Positions 1 to 9,221 of a stretch of DNA of 32,806 bases are shown in pieces. How positions within the stretch are numbered: the first letter of the stretch is position 1; each line of letters starts with the position of its first letter. Origin of the DNA: Lachnospiraceae bacterium (lineage in GTDB: Bacteria; Bacillota; Clostridia; Lachnospirales; Lachnospiraceae); contig JAFUKJ010000121.1 in the NCBI GenBank assembly GCA_017467805.1, forward strand, positions 1-32,806, written 5' to 3'. A program made the position numbers and the translations under genes. The notes beneath the pieces are model-generated. The model did not search any database. It saw only the letters and a program-made list of their open reading frames with translations, and was not told the origin of the DNA.

Positions 1-1307
1 CTGATGTTGAGAACTTTACGAATATGCTTTATAAGAAGACTCGACTTGAAGATACCTTTGGTGTAAATATGATTGCCATTTCTGATGGCAGACCAGAGAC
101 ATTAGGATTAAAGAGTATTATCGCTAAGAATGTTGCATTCCAGTTTGAGGTTGCAACTCGTAAGTATAATACCTTATTACAGAAGGAGCTTGAGAAGCGT
201 GAGATTCAGGAAGGCTTGATTCGTGCCTGCAATGTTATCGATTTGATTATCGAGATTCTGCGTGGTTCTAAGGATAGAAGTATGGCAAAGGCTTGTCTGA
301 CAGAGGGTAAGATTGATGGTATCCAGTTCCGTTCCAAAGAGTCTAAGATTATGGCGCAGCAGCTTAACTTCACGGAGAAGCAGGCAAATGCTATCTTAGA
401 GATGCGTTTGTATAAGCTGATTGGTCTTGAGCTTGCAGCTCTGATGAAGGAGCATAAGGAGACCACTGCGAATATCTATCGTTATGAGGATATTTTGGAG
501 AGACGTGATTCCATGGCTCAGGTTATTATGAATGATCTTGACCAGATTAAGAAGGAGTACTCTAGAAAACGTCGTACGCAGATTGAGAATGCAGAAGTAG
601 CAGTATATGAAGAGAAGAAGATGGAAGAGATGGACGTTATGTTCCTTATGGATAGATTCGGCTACTGTAAGACAGTAGAGATGTCTGTTTATGAGCGAAA
701 TAAGGACGCTGTTCATAATGAGTTCAAGTATATTGTGAAGTGCAAGAACACGGGAAGAATCTGCCTATTTACAAATCAAGGCCAATTACATACAATTAAA
801 GTAGCGGATGCTCCGTTTGGAAGATTCCGTGATAAGGGTATGCCTATTGATAATATTAGTAATTATGAGTCGGCAAAGGAAGATATTGTACTCGTTGCCA
901 GCCAGTCAGAGTTAAATCTTTATCGCTTGATATTTGTTACAAAGCAGGCTATGTGTAAGGTAGTCAGCGGAGGCGAGTTTGATGTTGCAAAGCGTACTGT
1001 GGCGGCGACAAAGCTTGGTGATGGTGATGAGGTAGTCAGCGTTGCTGTGCTGAATGAGCAGACTGGTATTGTTTTACAGTCTAAGGAAGGACTTTTCCTT
1101 CGATTTGCAATTGATGAGATTCCAGAGAAGAAGAAGGCTGCGGTTGGTGTTCGCGGTATGAAGCTTGGCGACAAGGATTTTGTAGAGAATGTTTACTATA
1201 CACAGAATAGTGTAGAGCAGGTTGTGAAATATAAGAGTAGAAATGTTGAACTGAATAAGCTTAAGCTTGGAAAGCGTGACAGTAAAGGAACTAAGCTTAG
1301 GACTTAA
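1..1307 (+). CDS. parC: Type IIA DNA topoisomerase subunit A, ParC/GyrA-like (5' truncated by window edge)
   Basis: The 3' part of a gene that begins before the window; the first whole codon is at position 3 and about 435 residues are visible. The reading frame covers the end of the breakage-reunion domain and coiled coil (QQLNFTEKQANAILEMRLY is the typical end-of-tower segment of GyrA/ParC) and then C-terminal beta-propeller blades, including LQSKEGLFLRF and GVRGMKLGDKD. I see no canonical GyrA box (QRRGGxG), which favours the topoisomerase IV type (ParC) over gyrase; RFRDKGMP sits roughly where a degenerate box would be. The protein would pair with a ParE/GyrB-like subunit, presumably upstream, to decatenate or relax DNA. 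It is followed closely by rsmD. The ParC versus second-GyrA assignment is inference. Confidence 0.85.
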   Translation, partial: DVENFTNMLYKKTRLEDTFGVNMIAISDGRPETLGLKSIIAKNVAFQFEVATRKYNTLLQKELEKREIQEGLIRACNVIDLIIEILRGSKDRSMAKACLTEGKIDGIQFRSKESKIMAQQLNFTEKQANAILEMRLYKLIGLELAALMKEHKETTANIYRYEDILERRDSMAQVIMNDLDQIKKEYSRKRRTQIENAEVAVYEEKKMEEMDVMFLMDRFGYCKTVEMSVYERNKDAVHNEFKYIVKCKNTGRICLFTNQGQLHTIKVADAPFGRFRDKGMPIDNISNYESAKEDIVLVASQSELNLYRLIFVTKQAMCKVVSGGEFDVAKRTVAATKLGDGDEVVSVAVLNEQTGIVLQSKEGLFLRFAIDEIPEKKKAAVGVRGMKLGDKDFVENVYYTQNSVEQVVKYKSRNVELNKLKLGKRDSKGTKLRT

Positions 1308-1328
1308 AGCTTGACAAAGAGGTGTGAT

Positions 1329-1880
1329 ATGTTAAGAGTTATAGCAGGTACGGCACGCAGCTTAAGGTTGAAGACTCCTGAGGGGATGGGAACCCGTCCT
1401 ACAACGGATCGAGTGAAAGAAACCTTATTTAATATGCTGATGCCATATATACCAGGTGGTGTTTTTGTTGATTTGTTTTCGGGAAGCGGTGCGATAGGTA
1501 TCGAGGCAATCAGCCGCGGTGCAAAGAAGGCTTATTTTGTTGAGAATGCGCAAAAGCCTGCAACGTGTATTGTCGAGAATCTTGCCCATACCAAGTTTAC
1601 AGAACAGGCAGTAGTGTTGAAACAGGATGTCTTTTCGGCGCTTCGTGGCAGCATTCGTGAAGAGGTGGATGTTATATTCATGGATCCGCCATATGATCAG
1701 CAGTATGAGAAGACTGCATTGGAAATATTAAGTACATCTGACTATGTAACTGAGGATACTTTGATTGTTGTAGAAGCATCTCTTACAACGGAGTTTGATT
1801 ACCTTTCTGGATTAGGCTTTGACGTTATGAAGGAAAAGTGTTATAAAACGAATAAACATGTATTTATAAAAAGGAGTTAA
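1329..1880 (+). CDS. rsmD: 16S rRNA (guanine(966)-N2)-methyltransferase RsmD
   Basis: 183 residues from the ATG at 1329, which has GAGG 6 nt upstream; the frame is open upstream to a TTG at 1311 but MLRVIAGTARS is the usual RsmD N-terminus. It shows the Rossmann-fold SAM-binding motif DLFSGSGAIGIEAISRGA (about residues 49-66) and the catalytic motif IV DPPYDQ. RsmD methylates G966 of 16S rRNA in the assembled 30S subunit using S-adenosylmethionine. It sits between a topoisomerase gene and coaD; rsmD-coaD adjacency is a well-known arrangement in Firmicutes (ylbH-ylbI in Bacillus). Length is normal for the family and nothing appears damaged. Confidence 0.95.
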   Translation: MLRVIAGTARSLRLKTPEGMGTRPTTDRVKETLFNMLMPYIPGGVFVDLFSGSGAIGIEAISRGAKKAYFVENAQKPATCIVENLAHTKFTEQAVVLKQDVFSALRGSIREEVDVIFMDPPYDQQYEKTALEILSTSDYVTEDTLIVVEASLTTEFDYLSGLGFDVMKEKCYKTNKHVFIKRS

Positions 1881-1889
1881 TTTAATATC

Positions 1890-2393
1890 ATGAAATCAGC
1901 AGTTTATCCTGGTAGCTTTGACCCGATTACTTTGGGACATTTGGATGTAATCAAAAGAGCATCTCAGATGTTTGATGAGCTGACAGTTAGTGTGTTGGAT
2001 AATAAGGCTAAGAATGCGTTGTTTTCTGTAGAGGAACGTGTTAGTATATTAAAGGAAGTTACAAAGGATATGCCTAATGTAAAGGTAGATTCTTTTAATG
2101 GACTATTGATAGATTATGCGCGAGAAAAGGATATTCATATTTCTGTTCGAGGCTTGAGAGCAATAACGGACTTCGAATATGAATTACAGATTGCCCAGAC
2201 CAATCGTAAGCTCTCTAATGAGAAGCTGGATACAGTATTTCTTACTACCAGCTTAGAGTATGCGTATTTGAGTTCTTCGGGTGTTAAGGAGATTGCATCC
2301 TTTGGAGGGGATATTTCTCAGTGTGTACCTGAGTATGTGGCGAAGCTTGTTTACGATAAGTTTAAACAGGCAGAATTACAAGTTAACGAATGA
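1890..2393 (+). CDS. coaD: Phosphopantetheine adenylyltransferase
   Basis: 167 residues, the usual length. CoaD catalyses the penultimate step of coenzyme A synthesis, joining ATP and 4'-phosphopantetheine to give dephospho-CoA. The nucleotidyltransferase motif [10 protein letters not shown] is at residues 8-17, the substrate-binding [12 protein letters not shown] segment in the middle and SSSGVKEIA towards the C-terminus, in place of the common SSxxVKE. The start is preceded by AAAAAGGAG (end of rsmD). It lies 9 nt after rsmD and its stop overlaps the beginning of the next open frame, so it is probably co-transcribed with both neighbours. Confidence 0.97.
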   Translation: MKSAVYPGSFDPITLGHLDVIKRASQMFDELTVSVLDNKAKNALFSVEERVSILKEVTKDMPNVKVDSFNGLLIDYAREKDIHISVRGLRAITDFEYELQIAQTNRKLSNEKLDTVFLTTSLEYAYLSSSGVKEIASFGGDISQCVPEYVAKLVYDKFKQAELQVNE

Positions 2394-2407
2394 AGGAGTA
2401 TAAAGGG

Positions 2408-3004
2408 ATGAGTAGTAGAATTATACAGTTAATTGACGAGATAGAAGAATATATTGACAACTGTAAGTTTAAGGCATTTTCATCTAATCAGATTCTTGTG
2501 AATAAGGATGAGATTGATGAGCTGTTAAGAGAGCTTCGCATGAAGACACCTGTTGAGATTGAGAATTATAAGAGAATGCTTGCGAATAAAGAAGCTATTT
2601 TAAATGATGCAAAGCAGAAGGCAGAGGAGCTGATTAATGCAGCAACTGTTCAGACAAATCAGTTGATTAGTGAACATCAGATTATGCAGCAGGCTTATGC
2701 CCGTGCCAATGAGATTGTAGAGATGGCAACTAAGCAGGCACAGGAGATTTTGGATAGTGCAACAATCGAAGCAAATTCAGTGAAAACAGCCGCAATGCAG
2801 TACACAGATGACATTCTGGCTAATCTTGAGAATGTTATTAAGCATTCCATTGATGTTACTACCAATGATTATAATAACATGATGGCTTCATTGACACAGA
2901 TTGATGGTATTGTATCTGCGAATCGTGCTGAGTTGAATCCGCCACAGGAGGTAGAGGACGAGGTTCAGGAGCAGGGAACAGATAACGGTCCTGATGTTAT
3001 ATAA
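2408..3004 (+). CDS. Coiled-coil protein, ATP synthase subunit B / DivIVA-like, unknown function
   Basis: 198 residues from the ATG at 2408, chosen because AAGGAG lies 9 nt upstream; an upstream ATG at 2390 overlaps the coaD stop but has no SD of its own. The central part (about residues 55-130) is a long charged helix rich in Ala, Glu, Lys and Gln, typical of a coiled coil and superficially like V-type ATPase subunit H/E or F0 subunit b. There is no membrane segment and no catalytic motif. The C-terminus is acidic (EVEDEVQEQGTDNGPD). Genes of this type are, from memory, commonly next to coaD in Lachnospiraceae, but I know of no assigned function. A DivIVA/septum-related role is only a guess. 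A terminator follows immediately. Confidence 0.75.
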   Translation: MSSRIIQLIDEIEEYIDNCKFKAFSSNQILVNKDEIDELLRELRMKTPVEIENYKRMLANKEAILNDAKQKAEELINAATVQTNQLISEHQIMQQAYARANEIVEMATKQAQEILDSATIEANSVKTAAMQYTDDILANLENVIKHSIDVTTNDYNNMMASLTQIDGIVSANRAELNPPQEVEDEVQEQGTDNGPDVI

Positions 3005-3012
3005 TGTGCTTC

Positions 3013-3048
3013 AAACCCACAGAGTTACTGTGGGTTTTCGTTCTTTTT
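3013..3048 (+). terminator. Intrinsic terminator after the topoisomerase-rsmD-coaD operon
   Basis: A perfect 10-bp stem, AAACCCACAG (3013-3022) with CTGTGGGTTT (3028-3037), closes a 5-nt loop and is followed by a T-rich tract to 3048. It lies between convergent genes and may also stop transcription from the minus-strand YlbJ-like gene, although the U-tract on that strand is poor. Confidence 0.9.
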
Positions 3049-3898
3049 ACAAATTTGTTATGACAAAGTAGTAAAGAGTAGAGATTGCAGTTACGATGCA
3101 GTGGTTTTGGATATAGAGTTTGAAGGATAGCTTTTCACGAAGGATAAAGCCTGCTGCCTGAATAAAGCAGGAGATGCTGCTAAAGCTCAAAGCCAGCATA
3201 ATCCAAAAGATTTTTTGCTCGTTTGGAAGTTCGGTCAGATAGATGTCCTGGATACCGCTATTAATTTCGATGATGCTTCCAAGGATTGCTTTTGTAGAAG
3301 CATCGAATGGTAAAGGGACCAGGAATGCCCTTAGGGAATTTACAAATGTAACATACCCGCCTAAAAGGATGATGGATTGCGTATTATCAACACAGGCTGT
3401 ACGAATTGCATGTATTACACGCATGGGTGGCTGCTGTTTGGACTGGATGCTATCATTACTTTTTGGTGCATGGATACGGAATAACAGGATTCCGTAGAGC
3501 AATGGGATAATATACAGTCCGCTAATATACGGAAGTATGGAAGGTACTTCACAAACGGATAATATGGGTGTTATGATGCCGAGGAAGTATGCAGGGCCGA
3601 TGTTATTACAAAAGCCAAGTAGTAGATTGGCTTCCTGTTTATTGATTCTATGATTATGATATAGTTCACAGGTAACCTTGGCACCCATTGGGAATCCACA
3701 CAGAAAGCCCATCAGAATTGCATAAACAGCATTTGTACTGCAATGAAAGATGGGACGAATTAACGGGCTGATAAAAGAGGTTAGAACTTTATCAAGACCG
3801 CAATATATCATGATGGAGCTGAGCATCATAAAGGGAAAGAGTGTTGGTATCATATTTGTGGCCCAGTTAACAAGACCATCATAAGCATAGGAAGACAT
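3047..3898 (-). CDS. ylbJ: YlbJ-like nucleoside-recognition (gate) domain membrane protein
   Basis: 283 residues with six to eight predicted hydrophobic segments. The N-terminus (NWATNMIPTLFPFMMLSS), the conserved MGFLCGFPMGAKVT and the FCNNIGPAYFLG segments match the gate-domain core of YlbJ/SpoVM-class sporulation membrane proteins. In Bacillus ylbJ lies beside ylbH-ylbI (rsmD-coaD), the same context as here, although here it is in opposite orientation. The protein is shorter than the roughly 400 residues of Bacillus YlbJ and lacks an N-terminal membrane segment; the frame is open a short way upstream but holds no ATG, GTG or TTG before a stop. The SD is weak (TTGGAAA). Substrate unknown; a role in spore cortex formation is known for Bacillus YlbJ and is only inferred here. 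Confidence 0.8.
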   Translation of the reverse strand: MSSYAYDGLVNWATNMIPTLFPFMMLSSIMIYCGLDKVLTSFISPLIRPIFHCSTNAVYAILMGFLCGFPMGAKVTCELYHNHRINKQEANLLLGFCNNIGPAYFLGIITPILSVCEVPSILPYISGLYIIPLLYGILLFRIHAPKSNDSIQSKQQPPMRVIHAIRTACVDNTQSIILLGGYVTFVNSLRAFLVPLPFDASTKAILGSIIEINSGIQDIYLTELPNEQKIFWIMLALSFSSISCFIQAAGFILREKLSFKLYIQNHCIVTAISTLYYFVITNL

Positions 3899-3956
3899 AG
3901 TTTGGTTTCCAATACAGGCTATTATCCCTATAAGATATTATAAAGCGAGGATAAAT

Positions 3957-4664
3957 ATGCGTTTGGACAAATATTTGGCTGATTTGCAGGTGGGAACCAG
4001 AAGTCAGGTGAAGGAATATGTGAAGAAAGGACTTGTCAGTGTAAATGGACAGGTCGTGAAAAAAGCGGATATTAAAATAGATGAAGCAACGGACGAGGTA
4101 CGCTATCAGGGAAAAAGCCTGAGTTATCAGAAGTACCGTTATTATATGCTTCATAAGCCGTCAGGAGTTGTTACGGCTACCAAGGATAATATAGATAAGA
4201 CAGTAATTGATTTGCTGCCCAAGGAGTTAACCAAGGATATATTTCCTGTTGGCAGATTGGATAAGGATACAGAAGGATTACTGCTCTTAACAAATGATGG
4301 AGAATTATCTCATAATCTGCTGTCTCCTAAGAAACATGTGGCAAAGACCTACTATGTAGAGTGTGATGGACAGTTAGATAATGTTAAGATAGAGCAATTA
4401 TGTGCAGGAGTGGATATTGGTGATGAAGCTATAACACTGCCTGCCAAGGTTGAGGTTATTACTATTAAAGATGACAACTATGTCATTAAATTAACGATTA
4501 CTGAGGGACGTTTTCATCAGGTAAAGCGTATGATACAGGCAATAGGAGGACAGGTAATCTATTTAAAGCGTCTTTCTATGAGAAGTCTGGTATTGGATGA
4601 GACATTGGAAAAGGGCGATTTTCGTGAGCTTTCAGCAGAGGAAATTGCAGGTTTAAAATCATAG
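3957..4664 (+). CDS. rsuA: rRNA pseudouridine synthase, RsuA/RluB family
   Basis: 235 residues. An N-terminal S4 RNA-binding domain (MRLDKYLADLQVGTRSQVKEY.., about residues 1-60) precedes the catalytic domain with the family signature GRLDKDTEGLLLLTNDG, in which the Asp of RLD is the catalytic nucleophile; EGRFHQVKRM near residue 180 is the conserved substrate-pocket segment of RsuA/RluB/RluE/RluF. It isomerises a specific uridine of 16S or 23S rRNA; which one cannot be told from sequence. The ATG has AGCGAGGA upstream. It diverges from the YlbJ-like gene with only 58 bp between start codons and is followed 44 nt later by the YgiQ-type gene. Confidence 0.9.
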   Translation: MRLDKYLADLQVGTRSQVKEYVKKGLVSVNGQVVKKADIKIDEATDEVRYQGKSLSYQKYRYYMLHKPSGVVTATKDNIDKTVIDLLPKELTKDIFPVGRLDKDTEGLLLLTNDGELSHNLLSPKKHVAKTYYVECDGQLDNVKIEQLCAGVDIGDEAITLPAKVEVITIKDDNYVIKLTITEGRFHQVKRMIQAIGGQVIYLKRLSMRSLVLDETLEKGDFRELSAEEIAGLKS

Positions 4665-4708
4665 TAATTAGTTATTATAAAGTTTTTGAGCAATAAGGAG
4701 AATGAATT

Positions 4709-6694
4709 TTGTCTAAAGAGAATGGATTTTTACCGATTACAAGAGAGGAAATGGAGGAGCTTGGTGTTTCACAGTTAGATTTTGTCTATGTGACAGGTGA
4801 TGCGTATGTGGATCATCCTTCCTTTGGTACGGCGATTATTTCCAGAATATTGCAGGCACATGGATATACGGTGGGTATTATTGCGCAGCCTGACTGGAAG
4901 GATGATAACAGTATCAATGTGTTTGGTGAGCCGCGACTTGGTTTCCTTGTATCGTCAGGTAATATGGATTCCATGGTAAATCATTATTATGTATCTAAGA
5001 GACATCGAGAGTCCGATGCCTATACACCTGGTGGTGAGGCATATAAGAGACCAGACCACGCGGTAGTGGTATATAGTAATCTGATTAGAAGAACCTATAA
5101 GAAAACACCGATTATCATAGGTGGAATTGAAGCAAGTCTTCGTCGTATGGCGCATTATGATTACTGGTCAAATTCTTTCAAGCGTTCCATTTTATTGGAT
5201 AGTCAGGCGGATTTGATTTCATATGGAATGGGTGAGAAGTCCATTGTAGAGATTGCTGACGCATTGAATAGCCAGATTGCAGTACAGGATATTACATTTA
5301 TTCCTGGAACTGTTTATAAGACCAAGGATATCAGTGGTCTGTATAATCATGAGATATTACCAGCCTATGATGAGATGCTGGCAGATAAGTCATTATATGC
5401 TCAAAGCTTTAAGACGCAGTATAATAATACAGACCCATTTAATGGAAAGGTATTAGTAGAGCCATATCCAAATGGAGTCTATGTTGTACAGAATGTGCCA
5501 CAGGAGCCGTTAACCATGCAGGAAATGGATGATGTGTATGCATTGCCATATATGAGAACCTATCATCCGTCCTATGAGGCGGCTGGCGGTGTTCCTGCGA
5601 TTGCGGAGATTAAGTTCTCCCTGATTAGTAACAGAGGCTGCTTTGGCGGTTGTAATTTCTGTGCGCTTACCTTCCATCAGGGACGCACGATACAGGTTAG
5701 AAGTCATGAGTCTATTATAGAAGAAGCAAAGCTTGTGACTCAGGATAAGGATTTCAAGGGATATATTCACGATGTCGGCGGACCGACAGCGAACTTTAGA
5801 ATGCCGTCCTGTCAGAAGCAGATGACAAAGGGCGTATGTAAGAACAGACAGTGTTTATTTCCAAAGCCATGTAAGAATTTACAGGTAGACCATTCAGATT
5901 ATTTACAGCTTCTGCGTAGTCTGCGTGAACTGCCTGGAGTGAAAAAGGTCTTTGTAAGGTCGGGAATCCGATTTGATTATTTAATGGAAGATAAGGATGA
6001 TACCTTTTTTAAGGAGTTGGTGGAGCATCATATCAGTGGTCAGTTAAAGGTGGCACCAGAGCATATCAGCGATACGGTATTATCGTTGCTTGGTAAGCCT
6101 GAGAATGCGGTTTATGAGGCGTTTTGTGCGAAGTATAAGCGATTGAATCAGAAGCTTGGTAAGAATCAGTTTTTAGTTCCATATCTGATGTCGTCGCACC
6201 CTGGCTCTACCTTGAAGGAAGCGATTGAGTTAGCAGAGTACTTACGGGATATTGGATATATGCCTGAGCAGGTACAGGATTTCTATCCGACACCTTCTAC
6301 CATGTCTACGGTAATGTACTATACAGGTATCAATCCTGATACCATGAAGCCTGTGTATGTGTGCAGAAACCCTCATGAGAAGGCAATGCAGAGAGCGTTG
6401 ATACAGTATCGTAATCCTAAGAATTATGATTTGGTTCGTGAGGCATTGGTTACTGCGGGCAGAGAGGATTTAATCGGCTTTGACAAGAAGTGTCTGATTA
6501 AGCCAAGAAAGCTTGCATCGCAGAATGCAGCAGAGGGTTATAAGGGTAAGAAGGCAGGAGATAAATCAGCTTCAAAGTCTGGTAAGAGTGCGAAGCAGAC
6601 GATGAACAAAGGCGGTAAAAATACAGCAATGAATAAGACAACAGAAAAGCCTAAGAAAAAGAAAACAATTCGTAATACACACAAAAAGAAATAA
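4709..6694 (+). CDS. YgiQ-family (UPF0313) radical SAM protein
   Basis: 661 residues starting at TTG 4709, which has AAGGAG exactly 8 nt upstream; no in-frame ATG gives the conserved N-terminus FLPITREEM. An N-terminal B12-binding-like domain ([13 protein letters not shown]..) is followed by the radical SAM core with the 4Fe-4S cluster cysteines C311, C315 and C318 (GCFGGCNFC), and a conserved [11 protein letters not shown] segment. The last about 70 residues are very rich in Lys and low in complexity (KSGKSAKQ.. to HKKK), suggesting nucleic-acid or ribosome contact. The family is widespread and its substrate is not established to my knowledge. It follows rsuA and precedes an SDR gene by 28 bp. 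Confidence 0.92.
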   Translation: MSKENGFLPITREEMEELGVSQLDFVYVTGDAYVDHPSFGTAIISRILQAHGYTVGIIAQPDWKDDNSINVFGEPRLGFLVSSGNMDSMVNHYYVSKRHRESDAYTPGGEAYKRPDHAVVVYSNLIRRTYKKTPIIIGGIEASLRRMAHYDYWSNSFKRSILLDSQADLISYGMGEKSIVEIADALNSQIAVQDITFIPGTVYKTKDISGLYNHEILPAYDEMLADKSLYAQSFKTQYNNTDPFNGKVLVEPYPNGVYVVQNVPQEPLTMQEMDDVYALPYMRTYHPSYEAAGGVPAIAEIKFSLISNRGCFGGCNFCALTFHQGRTIQVRSHESIIEEAKLVTQDKDFKGYIHDVGGPTANFRMPSCQKQMTKGVCKNRQCLFPKPCKNLQVDHSDYLQLLRSLRELPGVKKVFVRSGIRFDYLMEDKDDTFFKELVEHHISGQLKVAPEHISDTVLSLLGKPENAVYEAFCAKYKRLNQKLGKNQFLVPYLMSSHPGSTLKEAIELAEYLRDIGYMPEQVQDFYPTPSTMSTVMYYTGINPDTMKPVYVCRNPHEKAMQRALIQYRNPKNYDLVREALVTAGREDLIGFDKKCLIKPRKLASQNAAEGYKGKKAGDKSASKSGKSAKQTMNKGGKNTAMNKTTEKPKKKKTIRNTHKKK

Positions 6695-6722
6695 CGTATA
6701 ACGGAAAGGTAAGGTTGTTTGT

Positions 6723-7490
6723 ATGAATATTGTAATCATAACAGGTGCGTCTTCGGGAATGGGAACTGAGTTTGCTTTGCAGCTAGATGCTGAATTATCC
6801 TTGAAGAAGGTTGATGAGATATGGTTAATTGCCAGACGTAAGGAAGCGCTGTTAGAGGTGGCTTCTGTAATGGAGCATACCACAAGAGTACTGGATATGG
6901 ATGTGACAAAGCAGGCGGATATGGATAGATTAAAGGCACTTTTGTATAGAGAAAAGCCAGAGGTTCGTATGCTGGTAAACTGTGCGGGATACGGTATGTT
7001 TGGCGATTTTGATGAGCAAAGCGAAGCAGATGTAACGGGTATGGTTGATTTGAACTGTCGTGCTTTGACCCAGATGACACATATGTGCCTTCTGTATATG
7101 AAGCGTAACAGCAGAATTATTCAGCTAGCATCCAGTGCAGCTTTTGTACCACAGAAGTCGTTTGCGGTATATGCTGCAACAAAGTCCTATGTGTTAAGCT
7201 TTTCAAAAGGATTGGCAGAGGATTTGAGAAAGCGTGGCATTTATGTTACGGCGGTATGTCCAGGCCCTGTAGATACGCCATTTTTCGATATTGCAGAAAA
7301 GGGTGGCGGCACCTTGGCGATTAAGAAGCTGGTAATGGCAAAAGCTGAGGACGTTGTTGCGCAGGCAATTTATGATGCTAAGAATAAGAAAAAGGTTTCT
7401 GTATATGGGTTACCGATGCGTGCGGCGCATGTGATTACTAAGGTATTACCGCACGATTTGATATTGGCAGTTATGAGATTGACAAAATAG
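6723..7490 (+). CDS. Short-chain dehydrogenase/reductase (SDR)
   Basis: 255 residues, a classical SDR size. The NAD(P)-binding TGASSGMG is at residues 8-15, NCAGYG near 88-93, the catalytic Ser in LASSAAF and the catalytic YAATK (Tyr and Lys four apart) near residues 157-161, and CPGPVDTPFF after it. Such enzymes reduce or oxidise carbonyl or alcohol groups; the substrate cannot be read from sequence. An aromatic/basic C-terminus (LPHDLILAVMRLTK) could bind membrane. It lies in a same-strand run between the YgiQ gene and a small membrane protein and the spacing of 11 bp to the latter suggests cotranscription. Confidence 0.9.
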   Translation: MNIVIITGASSGMGTEFALQLDAELSLKKVDEIWLIARRKEALLEVASVMEHTTRVLDMDVTKQADMDRLKALLYREKPEVRMLVNCAGYGMFGDFDEQSEADVTGMVDLNCRALTQMTHMCLLYMKRNSRIIQLASSAAFVPQKSFAVYAATKSYVLSFSKGLAEDLRKRGIYVTAVCPGPVDTPFFDIAEKGGGTLAIKKLVMAKAEDVVAQAIYDAKNKKKVSVYGLPMRAAHVITKVLPHDLILAVMRLTK

Positions 7491-7501
7491 AGAGGATTTT
7501 T

Positions 7502-8077
7502 ATGATGGATACACAGAAGAAAAAGCCTGTAAAAGGCGATTTTGGATATATGGAAAGGCAGAGAAAGATTGAGATTATTAAGACCGTGGTATTCTTTGGA
7601 CTTTCTTTAGGTTTGTTGCTGATGGGATATTTGACTACGAAGACAAAGACGAATCTTTTGACTGTGGTTGCAGTATTAGGACTGCTGCCTGCAAGCAAGA
7701 GTCTGGTATCCATGATTATGTATTTGCGTGTACCAAAGTACAATGAAACTGCATGGCAGACTTTTGAGGAGAAAAAAGGCGAGGTTAAAATTTTATATAA
7801 TATGTATCTGACCTCTTACAAGAAGAATTTTCCAATTAATGCATTTGCCATCAGAGGTAATAACTTAATTGGTTATACAGAGTTTGAAGAGTGCGATGTA
7901 GAGGCTTGTCAGACACATATTCAGGACTTGGCAAAGATGAACAGTCTTACAGGTTTGACCATTAAGATTTTTAAGGAACAGAAGAGGTTTGAGGAACGCT
8001 TGGTACAGTTGAATGAGTTAGAGACAGGTACTAAGGAGGCAGATGTAGCTCAGCTTCTTTGCGATATTTCATTATAG
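7502..8077 (+). CDS. Conserved-looking membrane protein of unknown function (two N-terminal TM helices)
   Basis: 191 residues; I do not recognise a named domain. After a basic N-terminus it has two hydrophobic stretches, about residues 26-43 (VVFFGLSLGLLLMGYL) and 52-75 (LLTVVAVLGLLPASKSLVSMIMYL), then a soluble, mixed alpha/beta C-terminal region of about 115 residues without Cys-based or catalytic motifs. Two adjacent ATG codons (7502 and 7505) follow AGAGAGGA. It lies 11 bp after the SDR gene and 32 bp before the RluD-type pseudouridine synthase, so it is probably part of the same transcript. Similar proteins beside RluD-type genes seem common in Lachnospiraceae, from memory only. Confidence 0.7.
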   Translation: MMDTQKKKPVKGDFGYMERQRKIEIIKTVVFFGLSLGLLLMGYLTTKTKTNLLTVVAVLGLLPASKSLVSMIMYLRVPKYNETAWQTFEEKKGEVKILYNMYLTSYKKNFPINAFAIRGNNLIGYTEFEECDVEACQTHIQDLAKMNSLTGLTIKIFKEQKRFEERLVQLNELETGTKEADVAQLLCDISL

Positions 8078-8109
8078 AATGATGACAGAGTTGAAAGGTA
8101 AGATAAGGT

Positions 8110-9165
8110 GTGTTTTTATATCAGATTAATAAGAATGAGGCAAACCAGCGCTTCGATAAGTATTTAAAAAAATTATTAAAGAATGCTCCTGACAGCTTTA
8201 TTTATAAGATGCTTCGTAAGAAAAACATCGTCTTAAACGGCAAGAAATGCGATGGCAAGGAGATGCTTCAGGTCAATGATGAGGTAAAGCTTTTTCTGTC
8301 GGATGAAACCTTTGAAAAGTTCAGTGGTCAAAAGGTTGTTGCCAATGCAGGCTCTGCAAAGACTGAGGCAGTGGTCAGCGGTGGAGTTTCAAAGCAGGAG
8401 CTTACAGGCTATCGCAATGCATATGATGAATTAGGAAATATTTCCATTGTATATGAGAATGAAGATGTGCTGGTTGTAAATAAGCCTGCAGGTGTTCTTT
8501 CGCAGAAGGCAGCGTCTACAGATGTCAGCGTAAATGAGTGGCTGATTGGTTATATGTTGGAAAAGGAACAGATTACTGCAGAGGAGCTTTCGACCTTCAA
8601 GCCTTCTATCTGTAACCGTCTTGACCGCAATACTTCTGGAATGGTAGTTTGCGGGAAGAGTCTTGCTGGTTCGCAGCTTATGAGTCAGATGATTAAGGAA
8701 AAGACCTTGGAAAAGTATTATTCCTGTATCGTTGGTGGAAGTGTAGAGCTTCATACCAGAGTAACGGGCTACTTATATAAGAAGGAAGCTCAGAATCAGG
8801 TTGTAATTTATGCCTCCGAGACGGAGATTCCAAAGTCCCAGAGGAAGGATGCGGTATATATTGATACAGCTTTTGATACAGAACAGCAGGCAAATGGACT
8901 GACAAGGCTGGAGGTACAGCTTTTTACTGGAAAAACGCATCAGATTCGTGCGCATCTGGCATCGTTAGGTCATCCGATTCTTGGAGATACCAAGTATGGA
9001 TTTGAGAAGTTAAATCGTGAGTATCGTAAAAAGGGCGTTACAGCACAGTTGTTACATGCAAAGCGTCTGGTATTTCCAAAGATAGAGGACGAACGCTTTT
9101 GTGAGCTGTCAGAAATGGTTTTGATTTGTGAAGAGCCAAAGATTTTCAAAGAGTTAATGAAGTAA
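8110..9165 (+). CDS. RluA/RluD-family pseudouridine synthase with S4 domain
   Basis: 351 residues starting at GTG 8110 (FLYQINKNEANQRFDKYL follows), with AAAGG about 11 nt upstream. An N-terminal S4 RNA-binding domain covers about residues 1-70; a low-complexity Ala/Val/Ser linker (residues about 76-95) separates it from the catalytic domain. The active-site motif reads NRLDRNTSGMVV; the family consensus is HRLDxxTSG, so His is replaced by Asn but the catalytic Asp is intact. GKTHQIRAHLASLGHPILGD is the second conserved family segment. It modifies uridines in 23S rRNA or possibly tRNA; the target is not determinable here. Followed 56 bp later by recU. Confidence 0.9.
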   Translation: MFLYQINKNEANQRFDKYLKKLLKNAPDSFIYKMLRKKNIVLNGKKCDGKEMLQVNDEVKLFLSDETFEKFSGQKVVANAGSAKTEAVVSGGVSKQELTGYRNAYDELGNISIVYENEDVLVVNKPAGVLSQKAASTDVSVNEWLIGYMLEKEQITAEELSTFKPSICNRLDRNTSGMVVCGKSLAGSQLMSQMIKEKTLEKYYSCIVGGSVELHTRVTGYLYKKEAQNQVVIYASETEIPKSQRKDAVYIDTAFDTEQQANGLTRLEVQLFTGKTHQIRAHLASLGHPILGDTKYGFEKLNREYRKKGVTAQLLHAKRLVFPKIEDERFCELSEMVLICEEPKIFKELMK

Positions 9166-9221
9166 TAGAGTGTGTAAAGGGACAGCCTAAGAGATTAATA
9201 CTGGAAAGGAAATACTTACAT

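Noticed and set aside
4702-4716. Mini-ORF ATG-AAT-TTT-GTC-TAA overlapping the TTG start of the YgiQ gene
   Set aside because: Its distance of 1 nt from AAGGAG is too short for initiation; the TTG at 4709 has the right spacing.
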